Below are positions 34,636 to 46,894 of a DNA stretch of 64,000 bases, one piece after another. Position 1 is the first letter of the stretch. The number at the start of each line of letters is the position of its first letter. The notes under the pieces are model-generated. The model was given only the letters and a program-made list of their open reading frames with translations, searched no databases and was not told the origin of the DNA. Position numbers and translations under genes: made by a program. The DNA comes from Capitulum mitella (lineage: Eukaryota > Arthropoda > Thecostraca > Pollicipedomorpha > Pollicipedidae), in contig CP099840.1 of assembly GCA_030062745.1 (NCBI GenBank), forward strand, positions 10,221,033-10,285,032. Direction: 5' to 3'.

Positions 34636-35613
34636 GCGTGACCGCAGGTTGGCAGCACCCCCCAGGTCGGCGCCGCTCAGCTCGGCCCGGCTCGGCGGTC
34701 GGCCCGAGCAGAGGCACGCCAATCAGACAAATGGCCCCCGGATGATCTGGCTCGCACATTGTTTGCCCGGTGCGTGCATCAAAGCCGAGTGTTTACTTTA
34801 CTCTCGCGGGAAAGTTTGGCCGAAAGAAAAAATAAATTGCTCATTCCGACGCACACTGAAGGGATCGAATATTTACGGATGTGAAGGAGTGGTAAAAACT
34901 TGTCGCTAACTCGTCGGAGGCCAGAAAGGCATTCATTGGACGTGACATCCTTGAGATTACTGTATCATGCCCGACTCCGCCGGTAAAGGCGGGAATCATT
35001 TAGCCGAATGGCTTCGGAGAATTGACACCAATTGGAACGCTCTGCCCGAACGATTTCGGCGGAACAATTTCGGCCGGCGTTATGGAAAAGTTGCGGTACT
35101 GTGGCGGCGCCGTACCGCCGGGAGAGGATCCATTACCTGGCGCAGTAGCCCGCCGACCGGCAGCGGCGGCTGCCGTCTCCGGCTGCCGCTGCCAGCTCTC
35201 GGCGGGCGGGGGCGCTGACTCGTCAGCGCCGCGCGCGCCACGCTCTTCTGTACACATCCTCAATCAATTTAGGATTTCCTTATTCACCGCTGTCACCGGC
35301 TCAAGTGGCGACATTATTGCCAGTTAGTCGCGGTCGGCGTCGAGCGCGTGAGAGAGAGATGCAGTGGCATAGGCTTCTGGCTCTGGATAACGGTCGGTGC
35401 CAGCGCGCCTTAATCACGGCTGGATAAATCTAATCAAGCGTTTCAGACTGGACAGGGGTTTTAATCTTGAAGACATACTTTTGCGAGAAGAGAAAATGAT
35501 GACTATACACAAACTGCCATTTTTTAGTCCTCACATTTGGTAACTACACCTACCTGTGAACACATACTTGCCAGAACAAACACGCCTGGAATGCATACTG
35601 ATTTGTATGTCAA

Positions 35614-35653
35614 ACTGATGGTTATGAGGTATTCTGGTCTCAAGTCAGGCCTC
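35614..35653. repeat. 40 bp exact direct repeat, copy 1
   Basis: A 40 bp word beginning ACTGATGGTTATGAGGTATT recurs exactly at 36377-36416, 763 bp away, each time preceded by GATTTGT and ending in an AGTCAGGCCTC word. No inverted ends are obvious. Confidence 0.9.
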
Positions 35654-36376
35654 AGGTCGCACAGCACAGGTCACACAATCGGAAATCATTTCATGCATAG
35701 TTAAATGGCAGTCAATGCAATACGAATAAGGTGTAGCAATCAAAGAGCATTGAGACTACAAGGAACGGTTTAGTGAAATGATTAGTACACAGTTGTTGTT
35801 TGTTCACTGGTAACCGATGAAGCAAAACGTCCCAAATAAGGCTAAAAGAAAATTTCCCCAGACTTGGTTCAAGGAAGGAAAGTTTAGACGATCTTTTGAC
35901 GAATCTAAAATAGCGCGAGATAAGAGTGCGGTTAGAGGAACGCACCAATAGTCATTTCTAAAATTTTCATGCCATTGATGTCTGAGAGAAAACTCCTTCA
36001 CTTGGACCAATGGTGAACACTCGTTTAAAAAGCCTTGTCCGCTTAGTTGTATTGAAATCGTTAATGTTTTTATCACTCTGTTTCCGATACATATCGTGAC
36101 AGATCAGCACAAATGTTAAGCATTAGGTTATCAGTTACGGCAATATGGATTGCAAGTGAAGCCATGCATCCTTTAACAGCCTTTTTAACCGACATGTATC
36201 CTTTAACAGCCTACAAAACAAAACACAGGCAATGACAAAATTGATAAGAAAACGGAGAGAATCGGTGTTAATTAGCAGCATAGACACGGGTAAGCCATCG
36301 TGACGGAGACGGTGCGATTTCAATAATTCACGGAATTCAAAGCATGGATGGACTATGGACGTGATTTGTGTATCAT

Positions 36377-36416
36377 ACTGATGGTTATGAGGTATTCTGG
36401 TCTCAAGTCAGGCCTC
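36377..36416. repeat. 40 bp exact direct repeat, copy 2
   Basis: Partner of 35614-35653. It lies about 300 bp before the partial TTAA-type element at 36680. Confidence 0.9.
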
Positions 36417-36679
36417 TGACATTTGCTGCCGGAACAGCGCTGTTATGCATTCTATCGACACATCCCGTATATGAATGGGCAATCACAGAGGGCGTGGCGC
36501 ATCTATTGTCGCACCCTACTGTTGTTTGTCATCATTTGACCCCAAGGGATGCACTGAACGCCTCTGCAAAGGAGCCCGAAACCCCATATACAGCGCCTTT
36601 TATTCGACTTCAGCACAAACTTCCAACTCATAGGTTTCGGAAAACGACAGGACATCTGTATAAGCCCTACTCCCGCACC

Positions 36680-37432
36680 TAAAGTGTCAGGCTGCACTTC
36701 CGTATGGGAGGAGGGGCTTATTCGGCCCTCTGGAATCTCGAGAGCTACCGGTCCGATTTCATCGCAATAAACAACAATCGATTTGCCATGACGTGATCTA
36801 CATTTTTGCGAAAAAAGTTGTCAAAATCTTGGAAGAGGTGGATAGAGGGGGGAGTCAGAGAGGAGGAGGGGTAGTTTTTGTCATAATTTTTGTTATAACT
36901 CCGCTGCTCATGGGCCGATTTTCATGCAACTGGCATGAACCTAAGGTTAATCGACGGGACTTTTCCCATTGACCCATACCTTTAGAATTAAAGAAAGTCA
37001 TTGGCGTTTACAGAACTTCTAAATTGGGAAGAGTATTGGTTTTCTGGAGAACTGAACTAACATAAAAATTAGGAATATTTTTTAGCTTATACTAGTGATT
37101 GTATTCCTGATTTTGCACCTGGAAAATCATTGCCAAAAATGATCCTACAGAGCCAAACCTTGGTTTTCACATTTACCGGACTTTACGGAGTATCTCAGAT
37201 AACAAATATTCTAGTGTTTTTTCAGACGATACATTTATACAGTCATATAATGTTTTAAATTACATCTCAAGAAACCTATTTTTGGCAACCATTTTCTTTT
37301 AGCTCCAGCAGTGCAAAAATGACCTCAGACTTCTCCAAAAACTTGAACTGGGTCAACCCCTGAGCAAAATAAAATTATGAAAACTTGGCATAATACGTAG
37401 GACGAATAGGTAAGAAAGGTCACCAAGGTACC
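36680..37432. mobile_element. Partial, diverged copy of element A
   Basis: Contains recognisable element A landmarks in order: the G-run/ATTCGGCCC end, ATCTCGAGAG, GTCCGATTTCATCGCAA, ATCGATTTGCCATGACGT, and towards the other end AATGACCTCAG and GGTAAGAAAGGTCACCAAG. Both termini and about 350 bp of the middle are lost. Confidence 0.75.
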
Positions 37433-38356
37433 GTTCTCCACAAAAGTAGTGGTAGATATTAGGCGTCTTGACAATATGGAGCGTAATTACCGAACTGTAG
37501 GTAATACATCATCACAAGAACACAGCATGGTACATGATAATGCTTTGCATAATTCAATACAAATGCGCTCATTTGCATTGTCTTAGTCTCACTAAATGTT
37601 CCAAAATAATGTTTTTTTTTTTGCTTCATTCGCCAGAACTTTCACCTGCTAGATGCGTTCCTGCCAGCTACGACCCTTCGCTGACAGGTGGCCGGTGATG
37701 TCGGGGGCATGTTTAGAGACTGCGTTTCGTAGTAGATCGGACAACTGTCAACACGCCGACCAATGGGCAGATGTGTTTCGTGCGCCTTAAGAGGGAGGTG
37801 AGGACCAGCTTCCCATTCCTTGGCGCAGTGACTAGATTTCGAACAACTTGACCAACATAGCCGTCCGCTGCGCAGCGTTCTTGGTTGGGTGAGTGGTATT
37901 ATCGTTTTACCTGACAAAGGTGATGCGGAATCGCGAGTTCGCGTCCATGGATAGCCGTTTTGTTTCTTTCTTCTCTTTCCTCATTTCTGAGCACATGGGT
38001 CGCATGGGAACATTGGGATGCAGACTTCGTCGGGAACACATGCGTTGCACAACGTGATGATATCATGCGACTGAAAATAATCCATCAGCTATAAATCGTG
38101 ATGTCAAGCATGGGTAAGGCATGAAGCCCATCCCAGCCTAAACCGGCAGTGAGCGATATTTTTAATTAAGATGTCATTAAACGGCGTTTAGGCTCCGTCG
38201 GGGGAGACAGAGTTCTTATTCCTAGCAGGCGGTGTCAAATATTTAACTCTTGTCTTGCGAAATGTTCGTAAAGTTAAGCATGCTGGACGCACTCGACATC
38301 TGTCTTGGTATTACTTTATGTGCCATTATACTTGATAAACAACTTGTATTATGTTT

Positions 38357-38690
38357 TTGACACGCGCAGTGAAGGGCCTCTGAAAATTACACACAGTGGA
38401 GAAAAGACGGAAAATCCTCCACCCCCTCCCTCCATCCCAACCCCAAACCTCAGAAACCAGCTAGTGACATGAAATTTTCAGAGTGAGTGGAAGGCTGTGG
38501 GCAACTACATTTGCCCAAATTTCGTGACCCTGGGGCAACGCCTTCGATGTCAGATCGGGTCAATGGCTCAAAATTTCGTCGATTTGGCAGCTTTTGTGAC
38601 TTCTTTCCGGACAGTTATCATAGTTGATCAAAAGTATGCCCAAATTAGACTTATCGCTATTTCACAGGCGATTCAAGGTGACTAGCAAAC
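38357..38690. mobile_element. Partial copy related to element G
   Basis: Starts TTGACACGCGCAGTGAAGGG, matching the left end of the element at 39632 (TTAACACGCGCAGTGAAAGG) with TTAA changed to TTGA. Shared interior landmarks follow, such as a C/T-rich run and GACATGAAATTTT. The right end was not found. Confidence 0.6.
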
Positions 38691-39631
38691 AGAACACGGC
38701 ATTTAACTTCAGACTGCTCGTTTATCATCTAATATCGCCGTTGGTAACGCATGGCCGGGGGCCGGGGGAGGGGCGATTGGCTGGTCTTGCTTCTCTTCTG
38801 TTGACTTTACGAGGCCATACCTCCAAAAATGTCCATCTCATTTTTTTGTGTTTGACGACGCACTAGATATCAGTCTAAAGTATGCAAGAATAGGCAAACC
38901 GCGACAAACATGACGTCGGAAAATAAAATGATGAAAAAATGGAATATCATTGAAATGATACGTATGCAAAGGCATGCATATAAGGAGCGCTTATACGGGC
39001 ATTTGAGAAGCTGCCAGATTCCCGGCCAGATCGGCCAAGGTGCACCTTTCTAGCCAGTTTAAGCAGCCGCACTGACGAGACGCGGCCAGGCTGGCCAGAA
39101 GCTACCATATCAACCGCAGAACACGCGAGGAAATTACTACGCTTGGCATGTAGTACAAAAAGCAAAGGTTTCTCCTCCTTTTATTTCATCCTTTTTTGCA
39201 TTGCACTCCATTCATTCCGTCTCATGATGTTAAAATACGCCTTTCCAGGACCAACTGTAGTTTAAATCAGCATTTATTTTAAAGTCGGCTACCTTGGCCG
39301 GTAATCTGGCAGCTTTCCAAATGCCCGTATCAACGTGCCTATAGTGAACCACTGGTAATCTTCGCCAACGGTTCAATTTTAGCAAAGTTACACAGAAGCG
39401 GCATTTATGCAGTCATCCAATGGAAGACATGTGAGGATCCGTGCTAGTGACACCATGGTGTCAAAAGTTACGCACCGACTGGTCATCCCGGGCTCATCGG
39501 ACCGGGAGCGGATAACTGACCTAACATTTGCTCTTTTGTGTTCGCTTTATCTTGACACGACTGGAAATGTCTGATATGGGTAAGGTATGCATATCCACGT
39601 TTTCCAACGTTCACAGCACTAAAACGCTTGC

Positions 39632-40688
39632 TTAACACGCGCAGTGAAAGGGGGCTTCGTGCTAACGCGCACAAAAAGGAGGTCAAAAAGTGCCTCCCTC
39701 CGAAATCGGCAACGGAAAGAGCTAGAGACATGAAATTTTATGGACAGGGTGGGGACATAACGATTTACATTGTGTGTCATTTTATGACCCTAGATTAATA
39801 TCTTCAAGGTCAAATGGAGTGGAAAAGGACAACTTTTGATACTTTCTCGGTCTGTACAGGCCATTTCATGCAATTTTTCGAACGAAACGGGAAAAGGGTG
39901 TTTGTTTGGCCGTTAAAACAAGGAATACAACATCCATCCATTTGGCGTCTTAACTGAGGATTTCGGGTCGAGGTCATGCCAGGTCATTAAACTATGACAT
40001 CATTTTTTCATCTTTTTGAGGTCAGATTTCGAGCAACACGGGGCAGCTTGAGTGTAAATAAGGGCGAAACACTCATCGTTTCGCGTATTTTCAGTGAAGG
40101 TAGTCAACATCGATACATTTGGCCATTTCCGGCGTTTCTATTTATGTATGTATGTATATGTATATATTTATAAACCTGTACATATCAATATGTCAACGTG
40201 TTTTTATTATGGTACTTGAATGCATATTTCATACAAATTGACATATTGCGAAGCAAATCTGGACCAGGTCACAAAACAGTTGCCCTTGACCTTTGATGGC
40301 CTTGACCCAAAATGACCTTGGTATACATGTAAGCGTATCCATGTGCGCACACGTGTTTTTATTAAGGTCTTTGAATGCATATTTCATACAAATCGATATG
40401 TCGAAAAAACAAATCCGGACCAGGTCACAAGATATTTGACCCTGACTTTTAATGGCCTTGACCTTCAGCAACCTTGGTACATGTTAGCGTTTTCGTTATG
40501 CTTGCCTGATTCAAATGTTTGAAACTTCAAAAATTTCCAGCCGATTTCCGATTTTTCTGCGTCATTCGACGAGTTATTCAATGGCCATTAATGCCACAAA
40601 GTAACCAACTCCGATCCGTTCTCGAGATATTCAAGAAGAACAGGTGGGGGGGGGGTACAAAAAGACCCCCTTCCATTGCGCGTGTTAA
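39632..40688. mobile_element. TTAA-type element G, 1.06 kb
   Basis: Left end TTAACACGCGCAGTGAAAGG at 39632. The right end, reverse complemented from 40688, reads TTAACACGCGCAATGGAAGG. The interior contains an internal ~160 bp duplication (compare ACCAGGTCACAAAA near 40263 with ACCAGGTCACAAGA near 40420), each followed by TTGAC and GGCCTTGACC words. No transposase. Confidence 0.8.
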
Positions 40689-41373
40689 CCCTCGCCTGAC
40701 GGGAGGGATTTCCACTCGCACCGATGACGGGGGAGGGGCAGGCACCCTCCTCGCCATTTCGCCCCTCATTGAGCTAGTGCCTCGGGACAAGAAGAAATCG
40801 ATAGCCGTATGTCAAAGGAATCTAATGGTAACTGTGTCGAGTCTATCAAGTCACCCAGTGACCTTCTAGGCCAGGTCAAACTTTATGTTTTGGAGCCACA
40901 AATCTTTATTCCTCAGCGAAAAACGACAAATTTGGGGCGAAATAGAACTAAAATCTTCCCGCCCCCCAAATAAAATTGCGTAGGAACATTCTGAGGCCAA
41001 GGAGGTCGTCTAAGGTCACTGACCTTGTTTGACGTTAAAAAGGTCATTGATCTATCTAAAGTGACCTGCTCTCATGGACTGGACTACCATTCTGAACCGA
41101 TTTCGTGCCCGCCATCTGCCGTTTATGCATGTCTCTTGCCCTAAAACAGTAAAAAACGACATTGGGCGCAAAAATGGCTGTGCAAGCTTTCAATAATGAC
41201 GCCATGGCTTGTTACCCTGAGACAAGATGGTCACTCGTTTCTTTTCAAAACATGCGCAATGAATGTGTCGCCAACTATGCCAAATTTCACGGCTCTGTCG
41301 TGCACTGTTTTACCGTGGTCCCGGAAACAATGCTTGGGGGTGGCATCAATACTGCTCGTCCGACGAGAGTTAA
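40685..41373. mobile_element. TTAA-type element F, 0.69 kb, sharing a TTAA with element G
   Basis: Left end TTAACCCTCGCCTGACGGG at 40685. The right end, reverse complemented from 41373, reads TTAACTCTCGTCGGACGAG. The left TTAA (40685-40688) is also the right TTAA of the neighbouring element. The interior holds GGTCACTGACCTTG words and no transposase. Confidence 0.6.
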
Positions 41374-42609
41374 GTTGTTATGATTGCGAACTGATAAAAT
41401 ATTGGGGGTCAAATTCCACATTGTGAGAGGGCCCAGCCCAGCATTGGGGGGGGGGAGGGGGAGCTCAACATTGGGAGGTCAGCTGAGCATTGGGGGATGC
41501 TTCTCCCCACCCAGGAGATACGAAGTTCCTGCCTTGGTAATGTGTGTATGTATGCCGAAATATACTCGGGAGAGTTAAGTGCTCGCATGCAAATAAACGC
41601 AGTATATGTCCTTTTAACTTCGTGTCATCATCATTAATCTGCCTTGGCAATGGCATTTACCATATAATTATCATAAAAGCTTCTTCTGTACTCAGTATGA
41701 GCCGTTCATTCATGCGTAACTTATTTCCAACGTTATTACTCAGAAATCGTTCAGCCGTCATTGCTCGGGTCGAATGTTCAGATCCAGTCAGGTGAAAAAC
41801 TAATTGTTTGAAAGGGACTGCAGGGCGGACACGGCCTGGTCGGTTTCCACGACGCCCTCCACAGACGGTTTTTACAACCCTCCGGCAGGACACGTCACGC
41901 GATCAAGACGCATTCCCTCTTCGTAACCTTTACCAGGACGCCATTCAGAACGTTACTGATCTGATCAGTTTGACAGCCGAGAGAATTAGCGCAGTGGCGG
42001 ATCTAAGAAACCTGACCAACGTCCCCGCCTGCCGAGCGCAAATATGGTTTTTCGTGTTTTGAGGCGTCAAATTAAAATATGAAATACAGGCTTGAAGTTA
42101 TTTCGGGTACTCCTACGTCGCGGTAAATAGTTGCTCAAATTACATTACATCAGCACCATAAACACCGGAGCTATGGCCGGTTTCCACTAGAACCCTTATA
42201 CCCACCATTACTTTTGTGGAGACCTGTTCGTGAAGCTGCTTGAAAAATTCTAGAATGCAAGCAAAACATAAATATAGAAACAAAAACAAAACCAGAGTGG
42301 GGCTCATGAAACCCTCCTCCCATATGGGAGTAGAGTTAAGTCGCCACACCGCTTGGTTTTTGATGAAAACAAGAAATGTACACTGAAAATGTAACATTTC
42401 CACCAAATAAAGGTGCGCTCAGAGATACCTATTATCACATTTGTGTCTTCACTAGTAAAGCATTATTTTGTTACAATTACTGACTGCGCATTTAGTTTCA
42501 CCATTAGCTGTCGCTGAAGCACTTTACCAGGAACAATATCACTCCTCCAATGACCAAAAATAGGACGAACTGCTACTGTACTACACTGAAATCATCTCTG
42601 GTGTGTCTC

Positions 42610-43120
42610 AGTTTGCGGCGGAGCTCCGTGTCATTTCTGCTGTTTCTGCTGTTTCCCGCGCTCTGTCGGCGTGCTCCGCTGAACAGTTCTCCCTCGGCGG
42701 ACCCGACTCCCCTCGCCGAGCGTCCGGCGGCGGTCAGAGGCCACGTTCCGGCCGCGTCGTCCCCGACGACGACGTCGGCAGCGTCAAATTGACCTTCTTA
42801 ATATTCTCCGTATAGCCGGCGGCCATATTTTTACGGCCACTGTATACTTTGCATGGATAATTCCGTCTATTGTTGTACCCCGTTGAGAGGCCGGTCACGG
42901 AATAGTGTAATGGTTAACTGAATAAAGCGGCCGTCGTCGTCGGTCTCCGGCGGTCGGCGGCGGGGGGGGGGGGGGGCGCGGAAGGGCGGTCGCCGGCACC
43001 GCTCCCCGGGGAGGCGGCGGCCACGCCGCGGCGACACTAAATGAAATCCGCGAGTGTCACAGCGCTACATCGACCGGGCCGTCCACCCGCGCGCAAACAC
43101 AACACAGCCTGTTGATTCGG
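42610..43120. other. GC-rich island with 15-base G run
   Basis: CGG-rich block with a run of about 15 G at 42962-42976. A hydrophobic, signal-like plus-strand peptide can be read near 42620-42660, but there is no supporting exon or splice context. Possible regulatory island or G-quadruplex-prone site. Confidence 0.4.
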
Positions 43121-44819
43121 CCACTCCTGGGCAGAGCCGCGGCACATTACCCTCGCACCGAAGCCACTGCTAAGCAATGACGGATTTGTGGAGGAAAGAG
43201 GCGCGTTGCATGGCATGGCTCGGGCAAGAACTGATCACTTGGTGCCGACAGCGTGTCGGTGCAATACCGTCTCTGGCTCTGGTGAGCGGAGAGAGTGCTC
43301 GCTGGTCGGAGGCAGCCTCCACTCTGTGTCGGATTCAGCCGTCAGTGTGCCCTCCTGGCAGCGGCAGGCCATTATTTTGCATACCTGAAGGATGCAGCGT
43401 TTACTCCTCGATAATTGGATTCCGACTAGGACCCAATATCCCGGCCCGGCGAAGGAAACTGTTGAAAATGCAGAGCTGGCTACCCCGTCCGCAAGTAATG
43501 AGCTTGGAACGTCCCGAGACGGTACGGCTCTTTTTCGGTAAAACGGAGGTGCTGTGAGGAGACCGCGTAGAGAACATTTGCCAGAAGCATTTTCTGACCC
43601 TAACGTCGCCCCGAACCAAACTGACCTGGAACTAGCACAGTGACTGGTGTGAGTGGGTGCGTCGGGTTGACATTTTCAGCCATCGGGTAGCATGAGTAGC
43701 GTATGTGATTTCGTATCGCTGAGTAAACCTGCCCATGATTTTATTCCTGATATTTTATCGATATTTTGACGATGGTATGTACATTATGACATTTTTATTC
43801 CGACAGGAGTAAGCCAAAGGGCCCTGCAGATTCCAGTTATGAACACGAGCTCTTTGATTTCACTCACAAAGAACTGGATTCAAATTTGCAGATCCTTTTC
43901 GTTGGCTGCAAAGCGGGAAGATCAGCCGGCAGGTTAAGAACAGACAAAAATAGGTCCGGAAATAAAAATGTTAACTCATACGTGTTTTAATTCAGTGCAT
44001 ATTACCAACGGAAATCTCCAAACTGTAGTGTATTGTGTACCAGTAGCCTCAACAGCTTCAATTTTATTCTGCTCTTCGAAAAAAATACTGGGAGGGACAG
44101 TTTCCCATTCCCCGCCTACCATGGCCATGGTTTAGAGAATACAACAAAGAGTAAATGGGGTAATGATACCTTAGATTTTGCTTGAATTGATGCTACCACC
44201 CCTAAACCTAGCATTTTTTCCTTTCAATGAACAGGTATCATCATCAGCACCATAATATTCCTTTGGCAGGTTATTTGCGTTTTAGTTGTGCAACACAGAT
44301 CCGATGTTAATCACGTAATTGGAATGTTGAGCATCATATGGTTTCCTTCAAGCCACAATTTACAAAATTCGCACTTCTCACACAGGCCAAAGAGAACCAT
44401 GGGCGCCTGTTTTGATAGCACATTCTAAGAGTGCCACGCTTTCATCGATATCTAAATGCCAGCGGAGGGACCTGCGGTGGCGGTTGGGGAGGAAATGCGG
44501 AGAGGCAGTGAGATCTAATTCGATACTGTTGATCAGATAACAGAACCAATCAGAGCAGGTCCGGCAGACTACAATCAGGTCTCCTCGTCCCCGTACCAAT
44601 CAATGCCGCAAACGCGACGAATCGATGCACAGCGCCAGTTTCGCTACGCCTTGGTCGTGGATGCGGTGCGTTGGGGCCCGCGGGATTACTGGGCGGCTTT
44701 TGAGGCCTGGTTTTTACACGTGCGGAATTCCAGAGCGCGCGAGGCCCGACTGACAAGGCTTGGCCCGAGTCGATGAAATAGACACCGTCAGAAAACAAAA
44801 CGCATCAGCTGAGTGCATC

Positions 44820-45260
44820 GATTATCGTATAATATCTTCCGGGCGGTTTGGTTTCTCTAATGGACGCAAGACAATGGAATCTACGATAAATGAGGCGGTC
44901 CGAGGATTTGGCTGACCGCCGCGCGGCCGAAGCTGGCGCGCCGTCTTCTTTTCCGGCGCGGAAACAAATGAGGCCCGCCAGCCGACCGTTACGGAGATCG
45001 AATTTAAACCAGCTATTGTTGCCGCCGTAGCGTTAATTCGGGCCGAGCGGACCGGCGAACCAACACGCGGGCATTTGGAAAATTGAGGCAACGCATTGAT
45101 TGAATTAGGGTGATCCACGTTGTAAAGGCGGCGCGCTGACGGTCTGAGGTCGAGTCGCCGAGCCGGCGGCGGCCGGCCGTGGCCCGGCGCCGGCGCCAAG
45201 TTCGCCGATTATGACTGCCGGCCCTCGGCCGAGAGAGATGGCGCGCTAACTGGGCTTGAT
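44820..45260. promoter_or_regulatory. GC island dense in developmental TF-like cores (candidate enhancer)
   Basis: Within CGGCC-rich sequence there are clustered AT-rich cores: ACAATGG (44871-44877) and TATTGTTG (45015-45022), both Sox-like; CGATAAATGA (44884-44893), GTTAATTCG (45032-45040) and ATTGATTGAATTAGG (45095-45109), which are homeodomain or Exd-like. Motif clustering only. Confidence 0.3.
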
Positions 45261-45499
45261 CGCCGGGCAAAAGTTAATTGCTGAGGGTGCCAAGGCGGAT
45301 GAGAAGAGGGTGCCCCGGGCTGTCCATCGACTCCCTCCGCCTGCCGCCCAGAGCAGAGGGCAGGGCCCAGGGTCCCGGGGAAGTTCCAGGTAACAGTGAT
45401 GCCGAGTGAGAGAGCCCCGAGACATGGCCCAGATGGGAAAGGTAATATTAGTTGCGATTTGATACCGCAGTCAGACGTCTGAGCCAGCGTGTAAGGATG

Positions 45500-45622
45500 T
45501 CATATTAAATAAGAATACGTAAGGAAGACAGTAAGAATAGGCAGGAAGGATAAGTCACATAGTAAGTCAGTCAGTTAGTAAGGATAAGTCAATAAGTAAG
45601 GTAAATAAGGATAAGTCAGTTA
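45500..45622. repeat. Short imperfect repeat, AAGGATAAGTCA-type units
   Basis: Several copies of AAGGATAAGTCA, AGTAAG and GTCAGT alternate over about 120 bases, ending shortly before the TTAA-type element at 45697. Confidence 0.7.
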
Positions 45623-45696
45623 CGCAGCTGATGATGCTGAGGAACGATCACGACCTAAATCGACTGGATTGAATGTGGATTAAGTAGTACCATGTT

Positions 45697-46894
45697 TCAA
45701 CCTATTCCCAGAGGGACAGCGGTATGGCCGATTCCCGGCAACGGGGGCAGATTCGGACCCCACTGAGATCTCGAGAACTACTCGTCCGATTTCATCGCAA
45801 CGACAGCAATCGACTTCCCATGACGTAAACTACATTTTTACAAAAGCAGTTTTCAAAATTTTGAGAAGCGTAGATAAAGTGGGCCAAAAAGTCAAAATTG
45901 GGGACATTTTTGGACTTCTTATAACTCCGTAGTTTACGGACCAATTTTGATGAAACTGGCATGAGTCGAGAGATTATGAATGGGACTTTTACCACTGGTA
46001 CATACATTTGAAATTCTGAGAAAATTCATAGACGTTCACAGGATTTCAAAAACAGGAGGATTAGTTTTTCAACAAGTGAATAAACAAAAAGGCAAAAGCA
46101 CTTTTTTGACTTCTGCTAGTCATATTATGCCAAATAAGTACAAATCGTATTACAATGTTTGTATAATGTTACCGTAGGCGGTGCCAGGGACATCAAGAAG
46201 GAGAAACTGCTATGGTCACATGTTCTTCAGATCAACTCTTGACCTCTGACCTTAAATGACCCTCGGTGACCTTGGAGTCACTTGGAAATATTTCGTGTGC
46301 ATTTGATATTATCTGTAAACGTTTTCAATCATTTGTATTCACTTTAAAATTCCATTTTACGACTATTGTGATATACGGTAGGCGCACTGACATTTTAGGT
46401 CATAGCTTCGTGATCCGACCTGATATCAAGCTGAACTTAATATACGAATAGAGGACACCATTCGACGTCATACGTATTTCGGGTTTGGCATTTCAAAAAA
46501 TGGCGCCTAAATTATCACTATAAAACCAAATTTTGACTTTTGGCCTTGGCCTGACCTTGTAAAGTGACCTCAGATAAACACATTGTATTTGCAAGTTGCC
46601 CAACTATTTAGCTATATTTCCATTCAAATTTTTAAGTTCTGTCTTAAAAACGCTAGTTTTGGCAGGCATTTTCCCTTTACCCTCAACAGGGCCAAAAATG
46701 GCCTGAGGTCCGTCCAAAAAACGTTGCCTGGCTCCGCCCCTGAGCAAAAAACAATCTCAAAATTTTGTCGCAGTACGTAGAAAGAATAGCTAGGAAAATT
46801 CACTAGGTTTCGTGAAGCTGCGTCGAAAAGCCTGGAATTGGCAAGCAAAAAACCCGAGGGCGGCGGATTCAGCCCCTACCTTAAATAGGGTTAA
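45697..46894. mobile_element. TTAA-type element B, 1.20 kb, second full copy of A
   Basis: Same length and order of landmarks as 31534-32736, from CCTATTCCC and TATGGCCGATTCCCGGCA to AAAAAACCCGAGG, GCGGATTCAGCCCC and GGGTTAA. The left TTAA has become TCAA (45697-45700); the right is intact (46891-46894). Scattered substitutions and small indels mark it as older than, or independently diverged from, copy A. Confidence 0.87.

Noticed and set aside
42550-42792. Hydrophobic signal-peptide-like frame on the plus strand (SFLLFLLFPALC)
   Set aside because: Wrong strand for the DIP gene, no donor in the right phase recognised, and GC-island composition explains the open frame.
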